Assembly: GCF_001592005.1 (NCBI RefSeq)
Contig: NZ_BCVZ01000002.1
Location: 434,001 to 498,000 of the forward strand
DNA from: Bacillus sonorensis NBRC 101234 = KCTC 13918
GTDB lineage: Bacteria; Bacillota; Bacilli; Bacillales; Bacillaceae
DNA length: 64,000 nucleotides
Direction: 5' to 3'
Within the stretch, counting starts at the first letter, position 1. Each line of letters begins with the position of its first letter. Positions 16,819 to 25,919 of this stretch are shown piece after piece. The notes beneath the pieces are model-generated. The model worked only from the letters and a program-made list of their open reading frames with translations, did not search any database and had not been told where the DNA came from. Position numbers and translations under genes: made by a program.

Positions 16819-17028
16819 TTATTTAAATACGCCCGGCAGTCCCGCATCCTCTCCCAGCCATGCTTCAGATGTTTCAGCGAACTGTTCGACTTGATGTCCA
16901 AACCGTTCTGCCGACTGGTCCAATTGATCCAATTCCCTCTGCTGCTCCTTCATAATTCGTTCATGGTCCGCCTGAGATTGATCATGCCTGCGGTAAACCG
17001 AGTCTATCAGCTGTTCAAATAGATTCAC
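16819..17028 (-). CDS. small hydrophilic helical protein, unknown
   Basis: 69 aa from GTG 17028, nine bases after AGGAGG; the longer frame from 17046 starts on top of that site. Almost wholly charged and helical (IMKEQQRELDQLDQSAERFG), likely a short coiled coil, with a C-terminal EAWLGEDAGLPGVF. No signal. It lies between yjcZ and a Cys/Gly-rich peptide gene in a sporulation cluster, so a spore role is likely but unproved. I do not recognise a family. Confidence 0.65.
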   Translation of the reverse strand: MNLFEQLIDSVYRRHDQSQADHERIMKEQQRELDQLDQSAERFGHQVEQFAETSEAWLGEDAGLPGVFK

Positions 17029-17082
17029 GCGGATCTCCCTCCTCATGATTATGTATGCATGAAGAGGGAGAATGGAAACAAA

Positions 17083-17110
17083 AAAACCGGATCTTTTTCC
17101 GGCTTTTTTT
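17083..17110 (-). terminator. terminator after the Cys/Gly-rich peptide gene
   Basis: Minus strand CCGGA-aaaaga-TCCGG followed by seven T. Confidence 0.75.
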
Positions 17111-17118
17111 GAAAAAAA

Positions 17119-17244
17119 TTATTGGGCTCTTCTTTTTTTGCCGCATCCGCATCCTTTTTTCTTCACTTTTTTTGAGAAAGTGGATTGATTGTTGCTGGAA
17201 GTATTCGCCAACCGGCCGTGATGCCGCCTTTTCACTTGTCTCAT
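17119..17244 (-). CDS. 41-residue basic peptide with CGCGKK motif
   Basis: ATG 17244 follows AAAGGAAGGAAT and reads 41 codons to a stop and a terminator. The peptide is very basic, Ser/Asn-rich in the middle (ANTSSNNQSTFSKK) and ends KKGCGCGKKRRAQ. The size, charge and Cys/Gly end are typical of minor spore proteins in Bacillus, and it sits between yjcA and the spoVIF group. I do not recognise a named family. Confidence 0.7.
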   Translation of the reverse strand: MRQVKRRHHGRLANTSSNNQSTFSKKVKKKGCGCGKKRRAQ

Positions 17245-17321
17245 TGCTATTCCTTCCTTTCTCATTCGTATATCCCATTATATGACTCATCTTTTCATAA
17301 GTTGCTGTGACAAACCCCCAT

Positions 17322-17675
17322 TCAACTGAGCCATTTTGACACGATCGTTTCCATCACCCCTGCCAGGCCGGCAATGGCAAGCAGCAGGATCAGCCATTCG
17401 GCAACATCTGGAATCAGCGCGTAGAACACAAGCAAAAAAGCAGTACACCAGACCCCTGTGCACCAATAACAGCTTAACAGTTCACCGATCCAGGCTCTCA
17501 GGCCTTTTCCTTTAATGACAATATATGTTTCAACCTGTCCTGCTTCATTTTTTTCTTCAACCTCTTCGTGAAACAGGCTTCGCAATGGAGCCGTGATCGT
17601 GTCAAACACGACAAGACGCGTCAGCCGAAACACCGCAAGCGAAAATAATATCAATAAAAACCAGCTTTGTATCAC
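17322..17675 (-). CDS. yjcA: DUF1360 sporulation membrane protein YjcA
   Basis: About 117 aa from GTG 17675, which has GAGGGGGAG just upstream; a longer frame starts at 17723. Three hydrophobic segments and the DUF1360 hallmark SCYWCTGVWC near residue 80, plus the early FRLTRLVVFDTI motif. Homologue of B. subtilis YjcA, a mother-cell sporulation protein. Divergent from cotV, with the 170-bp gap holding both promoters. Confidence 0.85.
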   Translation of the reverse strand: MIQSWFLLILFSLAVFRLTRLVVFDTITAPLRSLFHEEVEEKNEAGQVETYIVIKGKGLRAWIGELLSCYWCTGVWCTAFLLVFYALIPDVAEWLILLLAIAGLAGVMETIVSKWLS

Positions 17676-17851
17676 ATGGCTCCCCCTCATGAATATCGTC
17701 TGATCTCTAAATATATGCCGCATCCGTGCTGAACATGATTTGAAAAACGCGTGCTGCCGCTAAATTTGGGTGCGGAATTGTATGTTTTTCTCATTCCGCT
17801 ATGGAACCAATTTGCATTTAATAAAGTGTGGATAAGAAAGGAGTGAAAGTT

Positions 17852-18238
17852 ATGTCGTTTCAAGAAAATGCCGAAGCACTCTATACGGAAACATTCGACG
17901 ACATCTCCAGGGAATATGAACAGCTTATTGAAATCATAGATTCTGAACATGTTACGGTAAACACGACAAACATAACAGCCGCTCTCTCTCTACAGGCAAT
18001 TGTCATCACACTGATTATTCTGGCGGTGCAGCTGACGATCGAAGATCCGGATACAGCCGATCTCATCTCGGAACAAATTCTGGCCGTACACAGATTGCAA
18101 ACCAAGAAAAAGACGATCATTCAAGTAATAGGCAGCCGACATGTCGAAATTACACTTTCTTCGTTGGAAATCGCAGTTTCTGTTCAAATCTTGACTGACG
18201 TTCTGACCGCTCTTTTAACAGAACTTGACATACTTTAA
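17852..18238 (+). CDS. cotV: spore coat protein CotV
   Basis: 128 aa from ATG 17852 (GAAAGGAGTGAAAG upstream), the same length as in B. subtilis. It holds two copies of the coat X/V repeat: HVTVNTTNITAALSLQAIV and HVEITLSSLEIAVSVQILT, beta-prone and rich in Thr/Val/Ile. A structural protein of the insoluble crust, the outermost spore layer, made late in the mother cell. First of the cotV-cotW-cotX group. Confidence 0.93.
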   Translation: MSFQENAEALYTETFDDISREYEQLIEIIDSEHVTVNTTNITAALSLQAIVITLIILAVQLTIEDPDTADLISEQILAVHRLQTKKKTIIQVIGSRHVEITLSSLEIAVSVQILTDVLTALLTELDIL

Positions 18239-18285
18239 ATCCTTCTTTCTTTCTAATATTCTTTAGAAATTGAGGTGAGAATCAA

Positions 18286-18633
18286 TTGTCAGATAAAGAA
18301 AAACTCAAAGCAGATGTCAATCCATTAATGAGTACGCTCGTGACAAATATCCTTAGAAAACACGGGGTCTCAAAGGACAATGTACGGACGCTGTCTGAGG
18401 AAGAAAAGAACAATATTTTAAAAATGCTCGATGATTTGAAAGCACAGTCTGAAGCCGTCATCAAGCAGCAGAAGAAAAAACAAGAAAAGAACAAGTCGGA
18501 TAACACGTTGCAATCCGAAGACAGATCAAAACGAAGAAGAAACCGTTCAAATAAATTAAGAGAAAAACTCAAACAAAGAAGACAGCAGGAAAATCATGCA
18601 GCAAACGAAGAAAAAAATGGGGATTTGGATTAG
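18286..18633 (+). CDS. cotW: spore coat protein CotW
   Basis: 115 aa from TTG 18286, with GAGGTGAG upstream. Highly charged and Lys/Arg-rich, predicted helical (EEEKNNILKMLDDLKAQSEAV, KRRRNRSNKLREKLKQRRQQ). Crust protein that in B. subtilis works with CotX and CotV in crust assembly. 47 bases after cotV. Confidence 0.9.
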   Translation: MSDKEKLKADVNPLMSTLVTNILRKHGVSKDNVRTLSEEEKNNILKMLDDLKAQSEAVIKQQKKKQEKNKSDNTLQSEDRSKRRRNRSNKLREKLKQRRQQENHAANEEKNGDLD

Positions 18634-18700
18634 GGTATTTGCCATATACAAGTTCAAAGCTTCAAACATTTAATAATAGTAAATGGAAGGAGGAATACAA

Positions 18701-19207
18701 ATGGAAACAAGACCATATTCTTGGGTTGCGCTTGATCCTGAATGCGAGCATCCGGGAACCGAGTATTATCCGAGATTCCCTAAGAAACAGCTGTGTGACG
18801 ACTATAATTGCAAATGCGGCAAAGACGATGCATTCATCAATCAGGAATTGGATCAGCTCAACCTTAACAAGCAGCTTTCAGATGAAACGATCATTATTAA
18901 AGATTCTTGCGATATCAGAGTTTCTACAGAGGATACCCAAGTCGTCGCATCTGTACTGACATCTATTCAGACAGCAATCGTTACAGTTGTTCTCGCCATT
19001 ATTGATGACTTTGAATTGGCGGAGCTTGTATCGCAAGATTTGCTGCAAGTATCAGCCAACAAACAAACGAACCGCCAAAAGCTGGTAATCGACAATTCAC
19101 GCGATGTCACAGTAACAACAGAAGATACAGACGTTGCTGCATTGATCACCACAGCGGTCCAAACACTTACAGTTATCATCGCAACGCTTATTGTCGGCAT
19201 TCTTTAA
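18701..19207 (+). CDS. cotX: spore coat protein CotX
   Basis: 168 aa from ATG 18701 (METRPYSWVALDPEC), with GGAAGGAGG upstream; the earlier in-frame ATG at 18683 overlaps that site. The Cys-containing N-terminus is followed by two X/V repeats (DIRVSTEDTQVVASVLTSIQ and DVTVTTEDTDVAALITTAVQ), as in CotV. A main scaffold of the insoluble spore crust, expressed by SigK/GerE in the mother cell. A terminator follows, so cotY is transcribed separately. Confidence 0.94.
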   Translation: METRPYSWVALDPECEHPGTEYYPRFPKKQLCDDYNCKCGKDDAFINQELDQLNLNKQLSDETIIIKDSCDIRVSTEDTQVVASVLTSIQTAIVTVVLAIIDDFELAELVSQDLLQVSANKQTNRQKLVIDNSRDVTVTTEDTDVAALITTAVQTLTVIIATLIVGIL

Positions 19208-19211
19208 TACA

Positions 19212-19239
19212 AAAAGCAGAGCCAACCCGCTCTGCTTTT
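19212..19239 (+). terminator. terminator after cotX
   Basis: AAAAGCAGAGC-caaccc-GCTCTGCTTTT immediately after the cotX stop. Confidence 0.88.
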
Positions 19240-19337
19240 CTTCATTTTTATAGACGATTACCCACACCAACAAGGGCACGGGTACATATGTTGTTAAAGA
19301 CTAAAGTCAAATATCCTATATAAAGGAGCTGAAATCC

Positions 19338-19820
19338 ATGAGCTGCGGAAAAAACCATGGCCGGCATGAAAATTGTGTATGTGAAGCAGTTGAGCAGATT
19401 ATTGAAGAGCAGGAAGCAGTCGAGGAAACAGCGGCATGCTCGACAAGCTGCTTCGGCAACTTGCTGAATCCGACTGTTTCCGGAAAAGACACGATTCCGT
19501 TCCTTTTGTATGACAAAAAGGGCGGCCTGTTTTCAACCTTTGGAAATGTCGGAGGATTTTCAGATGATATGCAGTGCTTCGAATCTATTTTCTTTCGGGC
19601 AGAAAGTTTAAAAGATTGCTGCGCAACTCTTTCAATCCTGAGGCCTGTGGACATAAACGGCGATACGCTCAGCGTTTGCCACCCTTGTGACCCTGACTTT
19701 TTCGGGCTTGAAAAAACGGACTTTTGCATCGAAGTCGACTTGACTTGTTTCTGTGCTATTCAATGTCTGTCACCTGATCTCGTAGATCGCGCAGCAGACA
19801 AAAAACACAATCACGGTTAA
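19338..19820 (+). CDS. cotY: spore coat (crust) protein CotY
   Basis: 160 aa, Cys-rich ([57 protein letters not shown]). This is the CotY/CotZ family, which self-assembles into two-dimensional disulfide-linked lattices as the main crust layer. The start at ATG 19338 follows AAAGGAGCTG. Paralogue of cotZ 160 bases downstream; the shared FxLEKT.FCIEVDL.CFCAI block is visible in both. Confidence 0.94.
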   Translation: MSCGKNHGRHENCVCEAVEQIIEEQEAVEETAACSTSCFGNLLNPTVSGKDTIPFLLYDKKGGLFSTFGNVGGFSDDMQCFESIFFRAESLKDCCATLSILRPVDINGDTLSVCHPCDPDFFGLEKTDFCIEVDLTCFCAIQCLSPDLVDRAADKKHNHG

Positions 19821-19884
19821 ACCATTCAGATTGCATCCTTAGCCGTATAACCCGGAAAACGGCTTGGTGCATGCCTTACTCACG

Positions 19885-19914
19885 AAAGCTGCCGGCTCTC
19901 GGCAGCTCCTTTTA
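19885..19914 (+). terminator. hairpin between cotY and cotZ
   Basis: AGCTGCCG-gctct-CGGCAGCT followed by CCTTTT. Probably a partial terminator, reducing readthrough from cotY into cotZ. Confidence 0.6.
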
Positions 19915-19979
19915 CCAATAGAAAAGCCCGGCCGTCTTGAAAACGAAGCGAAAATCCATGATTTAGGAGGGATCATAAC

Positions 19980-20429
19980 ATGACGATATTTTCAGGCGAT
20001 AACTGCGTATGCGATGCAGTTGAAAAGATCCATGAGCTGCAAAACGCCATTGAAGAAGATGGCTGCCCGACAAGCTGTTTCAGCAACCTGCTGTCTCCAA
20101 CGCGAAATCTCGGCGATACCATTCCGTTTATTATATACACATCTAAATCAAAGCCGTTTGTCGCTTTCGGAAACGTAGGAGAACTTGAAGCAGGCCCTTG
20201 CTTCAGCACCGTTTTTTTCAGAGTTGAAAACATCAAAGACTGCTGCGCGACGCTGAGGCTGTTGATCGCCTTTGACGAAAACCGCCGCATTCTTGATTTC
20301 ACAGATGAAAAAGATAAAATTTGCGATGTGTTTCGTTTAGAAAAAACAAGCTTCTGTATCGAAGTGGATCTGGAATGCTTCTGTGCAATCGAATGTTTAA
20401 ACCCGCAATTGATCAACCGCACAAATTAA
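19980..20429 (+). CDS. cotZ: spore coat (crust) protein CotZ
   Basis: 149 aa, the usual CotZ length. Cys-rich: NCVCDAVEKI, GCPTSCFSNLLSP, DCCATLRLL, SFCIEVDLECFCAIECL. CotZ anchors the crust to the outer coat in B. subtilis. ATG 19980 follows TTAGGAGGGA. Related to CotY but shorter at both ends. Convergent with cotO, with a terminator in between. Confidence 0.94.
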   Translation: MTIFSGDNCVCDAVEKIHELQNAIEEDGCPTSCFSNLLSPTRNLGDTIPFIIYTSKSKPFVAFGNVGELEAGPCFSTVFFRVENIKDCCATLRLLIAFDENRRILDFTDEKDKICDVFRLEKTSFCIEVDLECFCAIECLNPQLINRTN

Positions 20430-20453
20430 AGTCCCTGCAACGGGACTTTTTTT
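20428..20453. terminator. terminator between cotZ and cotO
   Basis: AAGTCCC-tgcaac-GGGACTT followed by seven T on the plus strand. Confidence 0.85.
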
Positions 20454-20456
20454 GTG

Positions 20457-20936
20457 CTAGAAACCGAGCGGGTGGAGCGAAGTAATGCTTGCGATCGCCA
20501 GCTCAGCAGGATCGCCTTTGCTTGATGTCCGCACGAAGACAGAATCGCCTTTTTTTTCGATGAGCGTCCCCCTGTAGGTCTTTCCATTTGCTTCAATAAG
20601 ACAAAGCGTTTTCGGCATATTCCCCGGCAGGCTTGTTAAAAAATCGATTTTTTCGGTTATCGTCATTTTACTGAGCGGTTTCTTAATCGGCTTTATTCCT
20701 TTTGCAGGTCTGTCCGCCTCCCTGTTTTGAACTGCTTCAGCCGCCTCTTTCTCCTTTGAAACCGGTTCTTCTGCATGTTCTTCGCTTCGTTTTTCCTTAT
20801 CTTTAAGTGCTTTTTCTTTTGCCGTTTTTTTTCTTTTGATGAGAATGTCCTGCATGTTTGCCTCTGCCGCATCATAATCAGGCTGTACAATATACATGAG
20901 CGGCTTTTGCTCCGCATCGTTTTTCTTATTAGACAT
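20457..20936 (-). CDS. cotO: spore coat morphogenetic protein CotO
   Basis: 159 aa. The N-terminus (KPLMYIVQPDYDAAEANMQDIL) and C-terminus (TITEKIDFLTSLPGNMPK, YRGTLIEKKGDSVFVR) match CotO. CotO directs outer-coat and crust assembly, with CotE and CotH. Between them lies a charged Lys/Glu/Ala-rich spacer (about residues 30-90). B. subtilis CotO is about 227 aa, so the spacer is clearly shorter here. ATG 20936 has GGAGGGATA upstream. Next to the CotYZ genes whose products it organises. Confidence 0.88.
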   Translation of the reverse strand: MSNKKNDAEQKPLMYIVQPDYDAAEANMQDILIKRKKTAKEKALKDKEKRSEEHAEEPVSKEKEAAEAVQNREADRPAKGIKPIKKPLSKMTITEKIDFLTSLPGNMPKTLCLIEANGKTYRGTLIEKKGDSVFVRTSSKGDPAELAIASITSLHPLGF

Positions 20937-21002
20937 CTTTTATCCCTCCGATCCGTTCATGGTATATCTATATGACGGAAAAGGAAAAATCAGAAGAAAA
21001 GA

Positions 21003-21034
21003 AAAAGCAATCCTTGAAACGGATCGCTTTTTCA
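21003..21034 (-). terminator. terminator after fabI
   Basis: AAAAAGCGATCC-loop-GGATTGCTTTTTC on the minus strand, one G-T pair, just past the fabI stop. Confidence 0.75.
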
Positions 21035-21041
21035 TACGTTT

Positions 21042-21818
21042 TTATCGGGCGATAATATGGTAGCCGGAATCAACATGCAGGTTTTCGCCTGTCATTCCGC
21101 GGGAAAGATCGCTGAATAAGAATAAGGCTGTGTCGCCGACTTCCTCAGGTGTTGTTGTACGGCGAAGCGGAGCGCGCTCCTCGATTTCTTTCAGGATCGT
21201 ATTAAAATCGCTGATTCCTTTTGCGGACAGCGTGCGGATCGGTCCGGCAGAAATACTGTTGACACGGATTCCTTCTTTTCCGAGATCGTTTGCCAAATAT
21301 TTCACGCTGGCATCAAGGGAGGCTTTTGCGACGCCCATGACGTTGTAGTTTGCAACGACGCGCTCTCCTCCGAGATATGTAAGCGTGACAATGCTTCCGC
21401 CTTCAGTCATAATGCCGCGCGCAGCTTTGGCAACCGCCGTCAGCGAGTAAGAGCTGATATTATGGGCGAGAAGGAAGCCTTCGCGATTCGTGTTCAAATA
21501 TTCTCCTGCGAGCTCTTCTTTGTTCGCAAAGGCGATGCAATGGGCAATCCCATGGATCACTTGGACTTCGTCTTTGATTTTGGCAAAGCACTTTTCAATT
21601 TCCTGATCGTTTGTAACATCGCATGGCAGAACAATCGAATCATTGCGCTCCAAAGAATCAGCCAATTCCTTAACCGATTTTTCAAGCCTCTCACCGGCAT
21701 ATGTAAAAATCAGCCTTGCACCGGCATTGTGAAGGGAACGGGCAATTCCCCAAGCGATGCTTCGTTTATTCGCAACACCCATGACGACAATATTGCGGCC
21801 TTCTAGTGATACGTTCAT
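21042..21818 (-). CDS. fabI: enoyl-ACP reductase FabI
   Basis: 258 aa, full length. NAD(P)H-dependent reduction of trans-2-enoyl-ACP, the last step of each fatty-acid elongation cycle. Short-chain dehydrogenase fold: GVANKRSIAWGIA coenzyme loop, and the active-site Y-x6-K in ANYNVMGVAKASL. ISAGPIRTLSAKGI is typical of FabI. Target of triclosan-type inhibitors. Single gene with its own promoter and FapR operator, linking it to fabHA-fabF at the other end of the window. Confidence 0.95.
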   Translation of the reverse strand: MNVSLEGRNIVVMGVANKRSIAWGIARSLHNAGARLIFTYAGERLEKSVKELADSLERNDSIVLPCDVTNDQEIEKCFAKIKDEVQVIHGIAHCIAFANKEELAGEYLNTNREGFLLAHNISSYSLTAVAKAARGIMTEGGSIVTLTYLGGERVVANYNVMGVAKASLDASVKYLANDLGKEGIRVNSISAGPIRTLSAKGISDFNTILKEIEERAPLRRTTTPEEVGDTALFLFSDLSRGMTGENLHVDSGYHIIAR

Positions 21819-21849
21819 ATGTATAAATCCTCCTAATGATTAACATTTT

Positions 21850-21900
21850 ATTAGTACCTGATCATAATATATAGTATCACAAACTGTGTCAGGCTGACAA
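21850..21900 (-). promoter_or_regulatory. fabI promoter with FapR operator
   Basis: Minus strand: -35 TTGTCA (21895-21900), 18-base spacer, -10 TACTAT (21871-21876). Immediately downstream, ATTAGTACCTGATCATAAT (21850-21868, plus strand) is a FapR-type imperfect palindrome over the transcription start. FapR represses lipid genes and is released by malonyl-CoA. Confidence 0.75.
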
Positions 21901-21930
21901 TTTCATAATCGCCATGAGAGACTTTTTATC

Positions 21931-21966
21931 AAAAAAAGCGGGCGTTCCGCTGCAAAACCCGCCCGC
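21931..21966 (-). terminator. terminator of the thi operon
   Basis: Minus strand GCGGGCG-loop-CGCCCGC followed by seven T, after the thiD stop. Confidence 0.85.
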
Positions 21967-21986
21967 CGTTGCAAAGGAAGGATCAG

Positions 21987-22805
21987 CTAGAGCCGACTCC
22001 CTCCCTGCAGCGATTTTTGATATGCAAAATGATTGGTCGGCCCGTGTCCGGATCCGATATCAAGGCTGTGGGCCACCGCTTCGTGCACAAACGATTCTGC
22101 GGTTTCAAAAGCTTCATGAATGCCGCTTCCTTTGGCGATTTCCGCTGCCAGGGCAGCTGAAAACGTACAGCCTGTTCCATGCGTATTTTTTGTCTCAATA
22201 AAAGGATTTGTTATTTCAATGAAGGCCTCTCCGTCAAAAAGCAGGTCGGTCACTTTTTTCTGCTGCGGCTGATGCCCTCCTTTTATAATCGGATAGCGGA
22301 CGCCCATTTTATACAAATCGCGGGCCGCCTCTTTTCGGTCTTCCATCGTTTTGATGCTTCTGCCTGTCAGCACCTCAGCCTCAGGGATATTCGGCGTCGC
22401 CGCAAAAGCCCTTGGCAGCAGCCGCTGTTTCAGCGTTTCAACGGCTTCATTATTTAACAGCGATGCCCCGCCTTTGGCAATCATGACGGGATCGACAATC
22501 ACATTCCTCAAATCGTGTTTTTCAAGCTGTTTTACAATGGCTTCAATCATCTCCGCGTTCCAAAGCATTCCCGTTTTAATGGCGTCAGGCCGCAAATCTT
22601 CGGCGACGGCTTCAATCTGTTGGCCAAGCGCTTCCGGAGACAGCGAAAAAACGCCGTGCACACCTTGTGTATTTTGCGCGGTTACCGCCGTCAAAGCCGA
22701 CATGCCGTACACACCAAGCTCCTGAAATGTTTTGAGGTCAGCTTGTATCCCCGCGCCTCCCCCCGAATCAGATCCGGCGATTGTCAACGCTTTACATATG
22801 CTCAT
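21987..22805 (-). CDS. thiD: hydroxymethylpyrimidine/phosphomethylpyrimidine kinase ThiD
   Basis: 272 aa ribokinase-fold enzyme phosphorylating HMP and HMP-phosphate to HMP-PP, the pyrimidine half of thiamine. [16 protein letters not shown] at the N-terminus, [10 protein letters not shown] in the centre and the anion-hole motif [13 protein letters not shown] near residue 212 are visible. Last gene of the seven-gene thiamine operon, 24 bases after thiF. In B. subtilis this is yjbV, one of two ThiD-like genes. Confidence 0.92.
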   Translation of the reverse strand: MSICKALTIAGSDSGGGAGIQADLKTFQELGVYGMSALTAVTAQNTQGVHGVFSLSPEALGQQIEAVAEDLRPDAIKTGMLWNAEMIEAIVKQLEKHDLRNVIVDPVMIAKGGASLLNNEAVETLKQRLLPRAFAATPNIPEAEVLTGRSIKTMEDRKEAARDLYKMGVRYPIIKGGHQPQQKKVTDLLFDGEAFIEITNPFIETKNTHGTGCTFSAALAAEIAKGSGIHEAFETAESFVHEAVAHSLDIGSGHGPTNHFAYQKSLQGGSRL

Positions 22806-22829
22806 GTTGTCTGCACTCCTTTTAGGCCT

Positions 22830-23840
22830 TTAGCCAATCCATCTGTGATATATCGTTTTTGCCCGGTTGATGTCATTTGTCCCATGAATAAAAGCCCTGC
22901 CATCCCGGAAAATGACGAATTTGAAGTCTTCAGCCCTGCCTGACACAAGATATGGATTTCCCGTTACTTCCAAGCCCGCTTTTCTTAGGCGGACGGCCAG
23001 CTCCTCCAGTCCGGGCGGCTGTTTTGCGGCAGGTCTGATCTGAACCGTTTGCCGCCCGCAAAGCACAGCCGCTTTTGTTTCATTTTCCGGTGAAAGAAAC
23101 GGAAATTCACGGGTACCGCACGTCGGACATGCTTGATCTTTAAGAGCGTCCGCTCGAACCTCGGACCTTTCATTTGTCCATATATCAAATGAGCGGAGCA
23201 TTCCGGATGGTTCATGCCCTGTCAAGAGCTTAAGCGCATCTGTCACTTGATAAGCGGCGACCTGCTGGACGATCGGGCTGATGACGCCGGATGTATCGCA
23301 CGTCATCGTGTTCGCCGGCAGGTGTCCCAAAAGACAATGCAGGCACGGCGTCTTGCCCGGGATGACTGTATACGCAATCCCGTAGCTTGCCACACACGCT
23401 CCATATAAAAACGGGATGCCCGATTTGACGGCCGCATCGTTTACCACGAGCCGGGTCTCAAAGTTATCTGTGGCATCAATGATCAATGATGCGCCTTCTG
23501 CAAGGCTGAGCGCTTTTTCCGCCGTGACATCGGTGACGATGCCGTTAACCCGGACAGAGCCGTTGATCAGGCGAAGCCTGTTTTCAGCTGCGGCCGCCTT
23601 CGGCATTTGGTCTTTGACATCCTGTTCCGTATAGAGCTGCTGGCGCTGAAGATTGCTCCATTCGACATAATCCCTGTCAACGATTGTAAGCGAACCGACT
23701 CCGGCTCTTACAAGCATTTCAGCGCTCGCCGACCCAAGGGCTCCCGCTCCGATGATCAGCACATGGGCGCCCTGCAATTTTTTTTGGCCGTCAGGACCGA
23801 TCGGCCGGAACAGCTCCTGCCTTGAATACCTACCGTTCAA
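22830..23840 (-). CDS. thiF: ThiS adenylyltransferase ThiF
   Basis: 336 aa from TTG 23840, overlapping the thiG stop (TTGA). E1-like enzyme that adenylates the ThiS C-terminus for sulfur loading. ATP loop [31 protein letters not shown] with the essential Arg/Asp residues, and zinc cysteines C..C (LHCLLGH region) and CPTCG. The last 80 residues extend beyond the catalytic fold, as in B. subtilis ThiF. Confidence 0.93.
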   Translation of the reverse strand: MNGRYSRQELFRPIGPDGQKKLQGAHVLIIGAGALGSASAEMLVRAGVGSLTIVDRDYVEWSNLQRQQLYTEQDVKDQMPKAAAAENRLRLINGSVRVNGIVTDVTAEKALSLAEGASLIIDATDNFETRLVVNDAAVKSGIPFLYGACVASYGIAYTVIPGKTPCLHCLLGHLPANTMTCDTSGVISPIVQQVAAYQVTDALKLLTGHEPSGMLRSFDIWTNERSEVRADALKDQACPTCGTREFPFLSPENETKAAVLCGRQTVQIRPAAKQPPGLEELAVRLRKAGLEVTGNPYLVSGRAEDFKFVIFRDGRAFIHGTNDINRAKTIYHRWIG

Positions 23841-24604
23841 GTCGTCAGCATCCCTTCTTCAGGGCTTGAAGCGATGCCATAGTCTTTTTCAGGAATTCTT
23901 CCCGCAAGGTATCCAAGTCTCCCGGACTCGACGGCAAGCTTCATGGCAAGCGCCATTTTCACGGGGTCTTTTGCACCTGCCACCGCCGTGTTCAAAAGAA
24001 CGCCGTCGGCCCCAAGCTCCATTGCGTATGCCGCGTCTTTAGGAGAGCCGATACCGGCGTCGACGATCACCGGAACTTCAGCCTGCTCGATGATAAATGA
24101 AAGATTGAGAGAATTGATAATCCCCTGTCCGGAGCCGATCGGAGATGCTCCCGGCATAATCGCATGCACGCCAAGCTCTTGAAGTTTTTTTGCCAGCACG
24201 ACGTCATCCGATGTATACGGAAGCACGATAAAGCCTTCTTCAAGCAGCGCCTCTGATGCTTTTAATGTTTCTACGGGATCGGGCAGAAGCGAACGGTCGC
24301 AGCCGATCACTTCCACTTTAATCATGTCGCAAAGCCCGGATGCTTTTGCCAGCTTTGCAATGCGCACCGCTTCCTCAGCCGTTTTTGCGCCGGCCGTATT
24401 CGGCAGCAGTGTATAGCGGCTTAAATCAAGCTGTTCGAGAAAATTGGGCTGTGATTCTTCAAAAATATTCATCCGTCTGACGGCAAACGTGAGAATCTCC
24501 GACTCTGATACGCGCACCGCCTCTTTTTGAATCTCAAATGACGGGTACTTTCCTGTTCCAAGCAATAACCTTGATGAAAACTGTTGATCAGCGATTTTTA
24601 ACAT
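23837..24604 (-). CDS. thiG: thiazole synthase ThiG
   Basis: 255 aa (beta/alpha)8-barrel. It condenses deoxyxylulose-5-phosphate, dehydroglycine (from ThiO) and sulfur (from ThiS-COSH) into the thiazole phosphate carboxylate. Schiff-base lysine in DMIKVEVIG near residue 98, LLGTGKYPS at the N-terminus, and phosphate-binding [14 protein letters not shown] and [16 protein letters not shown]. Two bases separate it from thiS. Confidence 0.94.
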   Translation of the reverse strand: MLKIADQQFSSRLLLGTGKYPSFEIQKEAVRVSESEILTFAVRRMNIFEESQPNFLEQLDLSRYTLLPNTAGAKTAEEAVRIAKLAKASGLCDMIKVEVIGCDRSLLPDPVETLKASEALLEEGFIVLPYTSDDVVLAKKLQELGVHAIMPGASPIGSGQGIINSLNLSFIIEQAEVPVIVDAGIGSPKDAAYAMELGADGVLLNTAVAGAKDPVKMALAMKLAVESGRLGYLAGRIPEKDYGIASSPEEGMLTT

Positions 24605-24606
24605 GT

Positions 24607-24810
24607 TTATCCCCCTCCGACAAAATGAACGATTTCGATGACATCGTTTTCTTCCAGTTTGATTTCTTGATATGTTTCTTTCCCTATAATTTGTCTGTTT
24701 CTCTCTACGACGACAACCCGATTTTCCAGCTGATAAGAAGCGAGCAGGTCATAAATCGTTCCCCCGTCATTCTTCCAGTCTATTTTCCGTCCATTCAGCT
24801 GAATAATCAC
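24607..24810 (-). CDS. thiS: sulfur carrier protein ThiS
   Basis: 67 aa ubiquitin-like carrier ending in the diagnostic Gly-Gly (HFVGGG), which ThiF adenylates and converts to a thiocarboxylate. GTG 24810 overlaps the thiO stop (GTGA), so translation is coupled. Confidence 0.94.
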   Translation of the reverse strand: MIIQLNGRKIDWKNDGGTIYDLLASYQLENRVVVVERNRQIIGKETYQEIKLEENDVIEIVHFVGGG

Positions 24811-25919
24811 TTATGCACAGCCTCCTTCCGCTCCACTTTGAACGCTTCTTCCCAGGCCGGATTGACCGGCCGGCCCACAATCATATCCGTGATCATCTCA
24901 CCGGTTGCTGGCGCCAGGAGGATGCCGTTTCTGAAATGGCCCGCCGCAAACAAAACGCTGCCATTTTCAGGGTGCCGGCCAATATACGGATTGCCGTCCT
25001 CTGTTTCAGGCCTTAACCCGGCCCAGCATTGATCGATTTTCATGCCGCCGATCTCGGGCAGCATCATTTTCGCCTTTTTGACCACCGCTTCGATTCCGTT
25101 CAGGTCAGGCTTGTCATTCCAGTCTCCGTGTTTCATTGTGGCGCCGATGACAAGCTTTCCGCTGCGGCGCGGAACAATGTAGCAATGATCATGGTAAAGC
25201 GTTCTTGTTAAAGGAATGGTGTCATTCCAAACAGACAGACACTCGCCTTTTACCGGATAAAAGCTTTTGTTTAAACCGAGCTGCTTAAAAAAGACGCCGC
25301 TCCACACACCGCTTGCGATTGCCGCGTGCTCCGCCTCAACGGCGCCTGAAGCCGTCATTATGCGCACTCCGCCCCCTGATGCCGCTTCGACTGATAAAAC
25401 AGGGGCATGCTCAAAGATATCCGCGCCAAACAGCTTTGCCCCTTTGGCGAAAGCCCTGCAAACAGAAAGAGGCTCAACATGAACATCATCCCGGATAAAA
25501 TTCGCGCCGATGATTCCTTTGGCGGCATGCGGCTCTTTTTCAAATACTTCTTCGGCCGTCAGCCATTCAGCCGAATCGAGCTCAGCCATTGCCGCAAGAC
25601 GCACCCGGTCGCTTTCAGTAAAGGCGAGTTTTAATATTCCCCCGTCATGCCGGTTGATGTCGATGCCGCTTATTTTTTTCAATTCAGGGGCCAGCCGCTT
25701 ATACGCCGACTGGCTGGCTCTCGCAAACTCGAAAAATGTGCCCGGTTTATCGCATTCGGCATGGGCGCCGAGCATTCCGGCAGCCGCCCGGGTCGCTTTC
25801 TTCCCGATTTCTCCGCTTTCAAACACCGCTGTTTGTTTTCCCGCTTTCGCAAGATGATAGGCAATCGACGCACCGATGATTCCTCCGCCGATGATGATCG
25901 TTTCATAGCGCTTTTTCAT
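24807..25919 (-). CDS. thiO: glycine oxidase ThiO
   Basis: 370 aa FAD enzyme oxidising glycine to the imine used by ThiG. The N-terminal dinucleotide loop [17 protein letters not shown] lies at residues 8-24. HDGGILKLA, the DAAO-family ASGVWSG, and [14 protein letters not shown] near the C-terminus are also visible. ATG 25919 overlaps the tenI end by 17 bases. Confidence 0.93.
   Translation of the reverse strand: MKKRYETIIIGGGIIGASIAYHLAKAGKQTAVFESGEIGKKATRAAAGMLGAHAECDKPGTFFEFARASQSAYKRLAPELKKISGIDINRHDGGILKLAFTESDRVRLAAMAELDSAEWLTAEEVFEKEPHAAKGIIGANFIRDDVHVEPLSVCRAFAKGAKLFGADIFEHAPVLSVEAASGGGVRIMTASGAVEAEHAAIASGVWSGVFFKQLGLNKSFYPVKGECLSVWNDTIPLTRTLYHDHCYIVPRRSGKLVIGATMKHGDWNDKPDLNGIEAVVKKAKMMLPEIGGMKIDQCWAGLRPETEDGNPYIGRHPENGSVLFAAGHFRNGILLAPATGEMITDMIVGRPVNPAWEEAFKVERKEAVHK

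Noticed and set aside
17015-17290. 91-codon minus-strand frame overlapping the Cys/Gly-rich peptide
   Set aside because: Different frame from the peptide with a real ribosome site; it crosses the terminator at 17083-17110 and has random composition.
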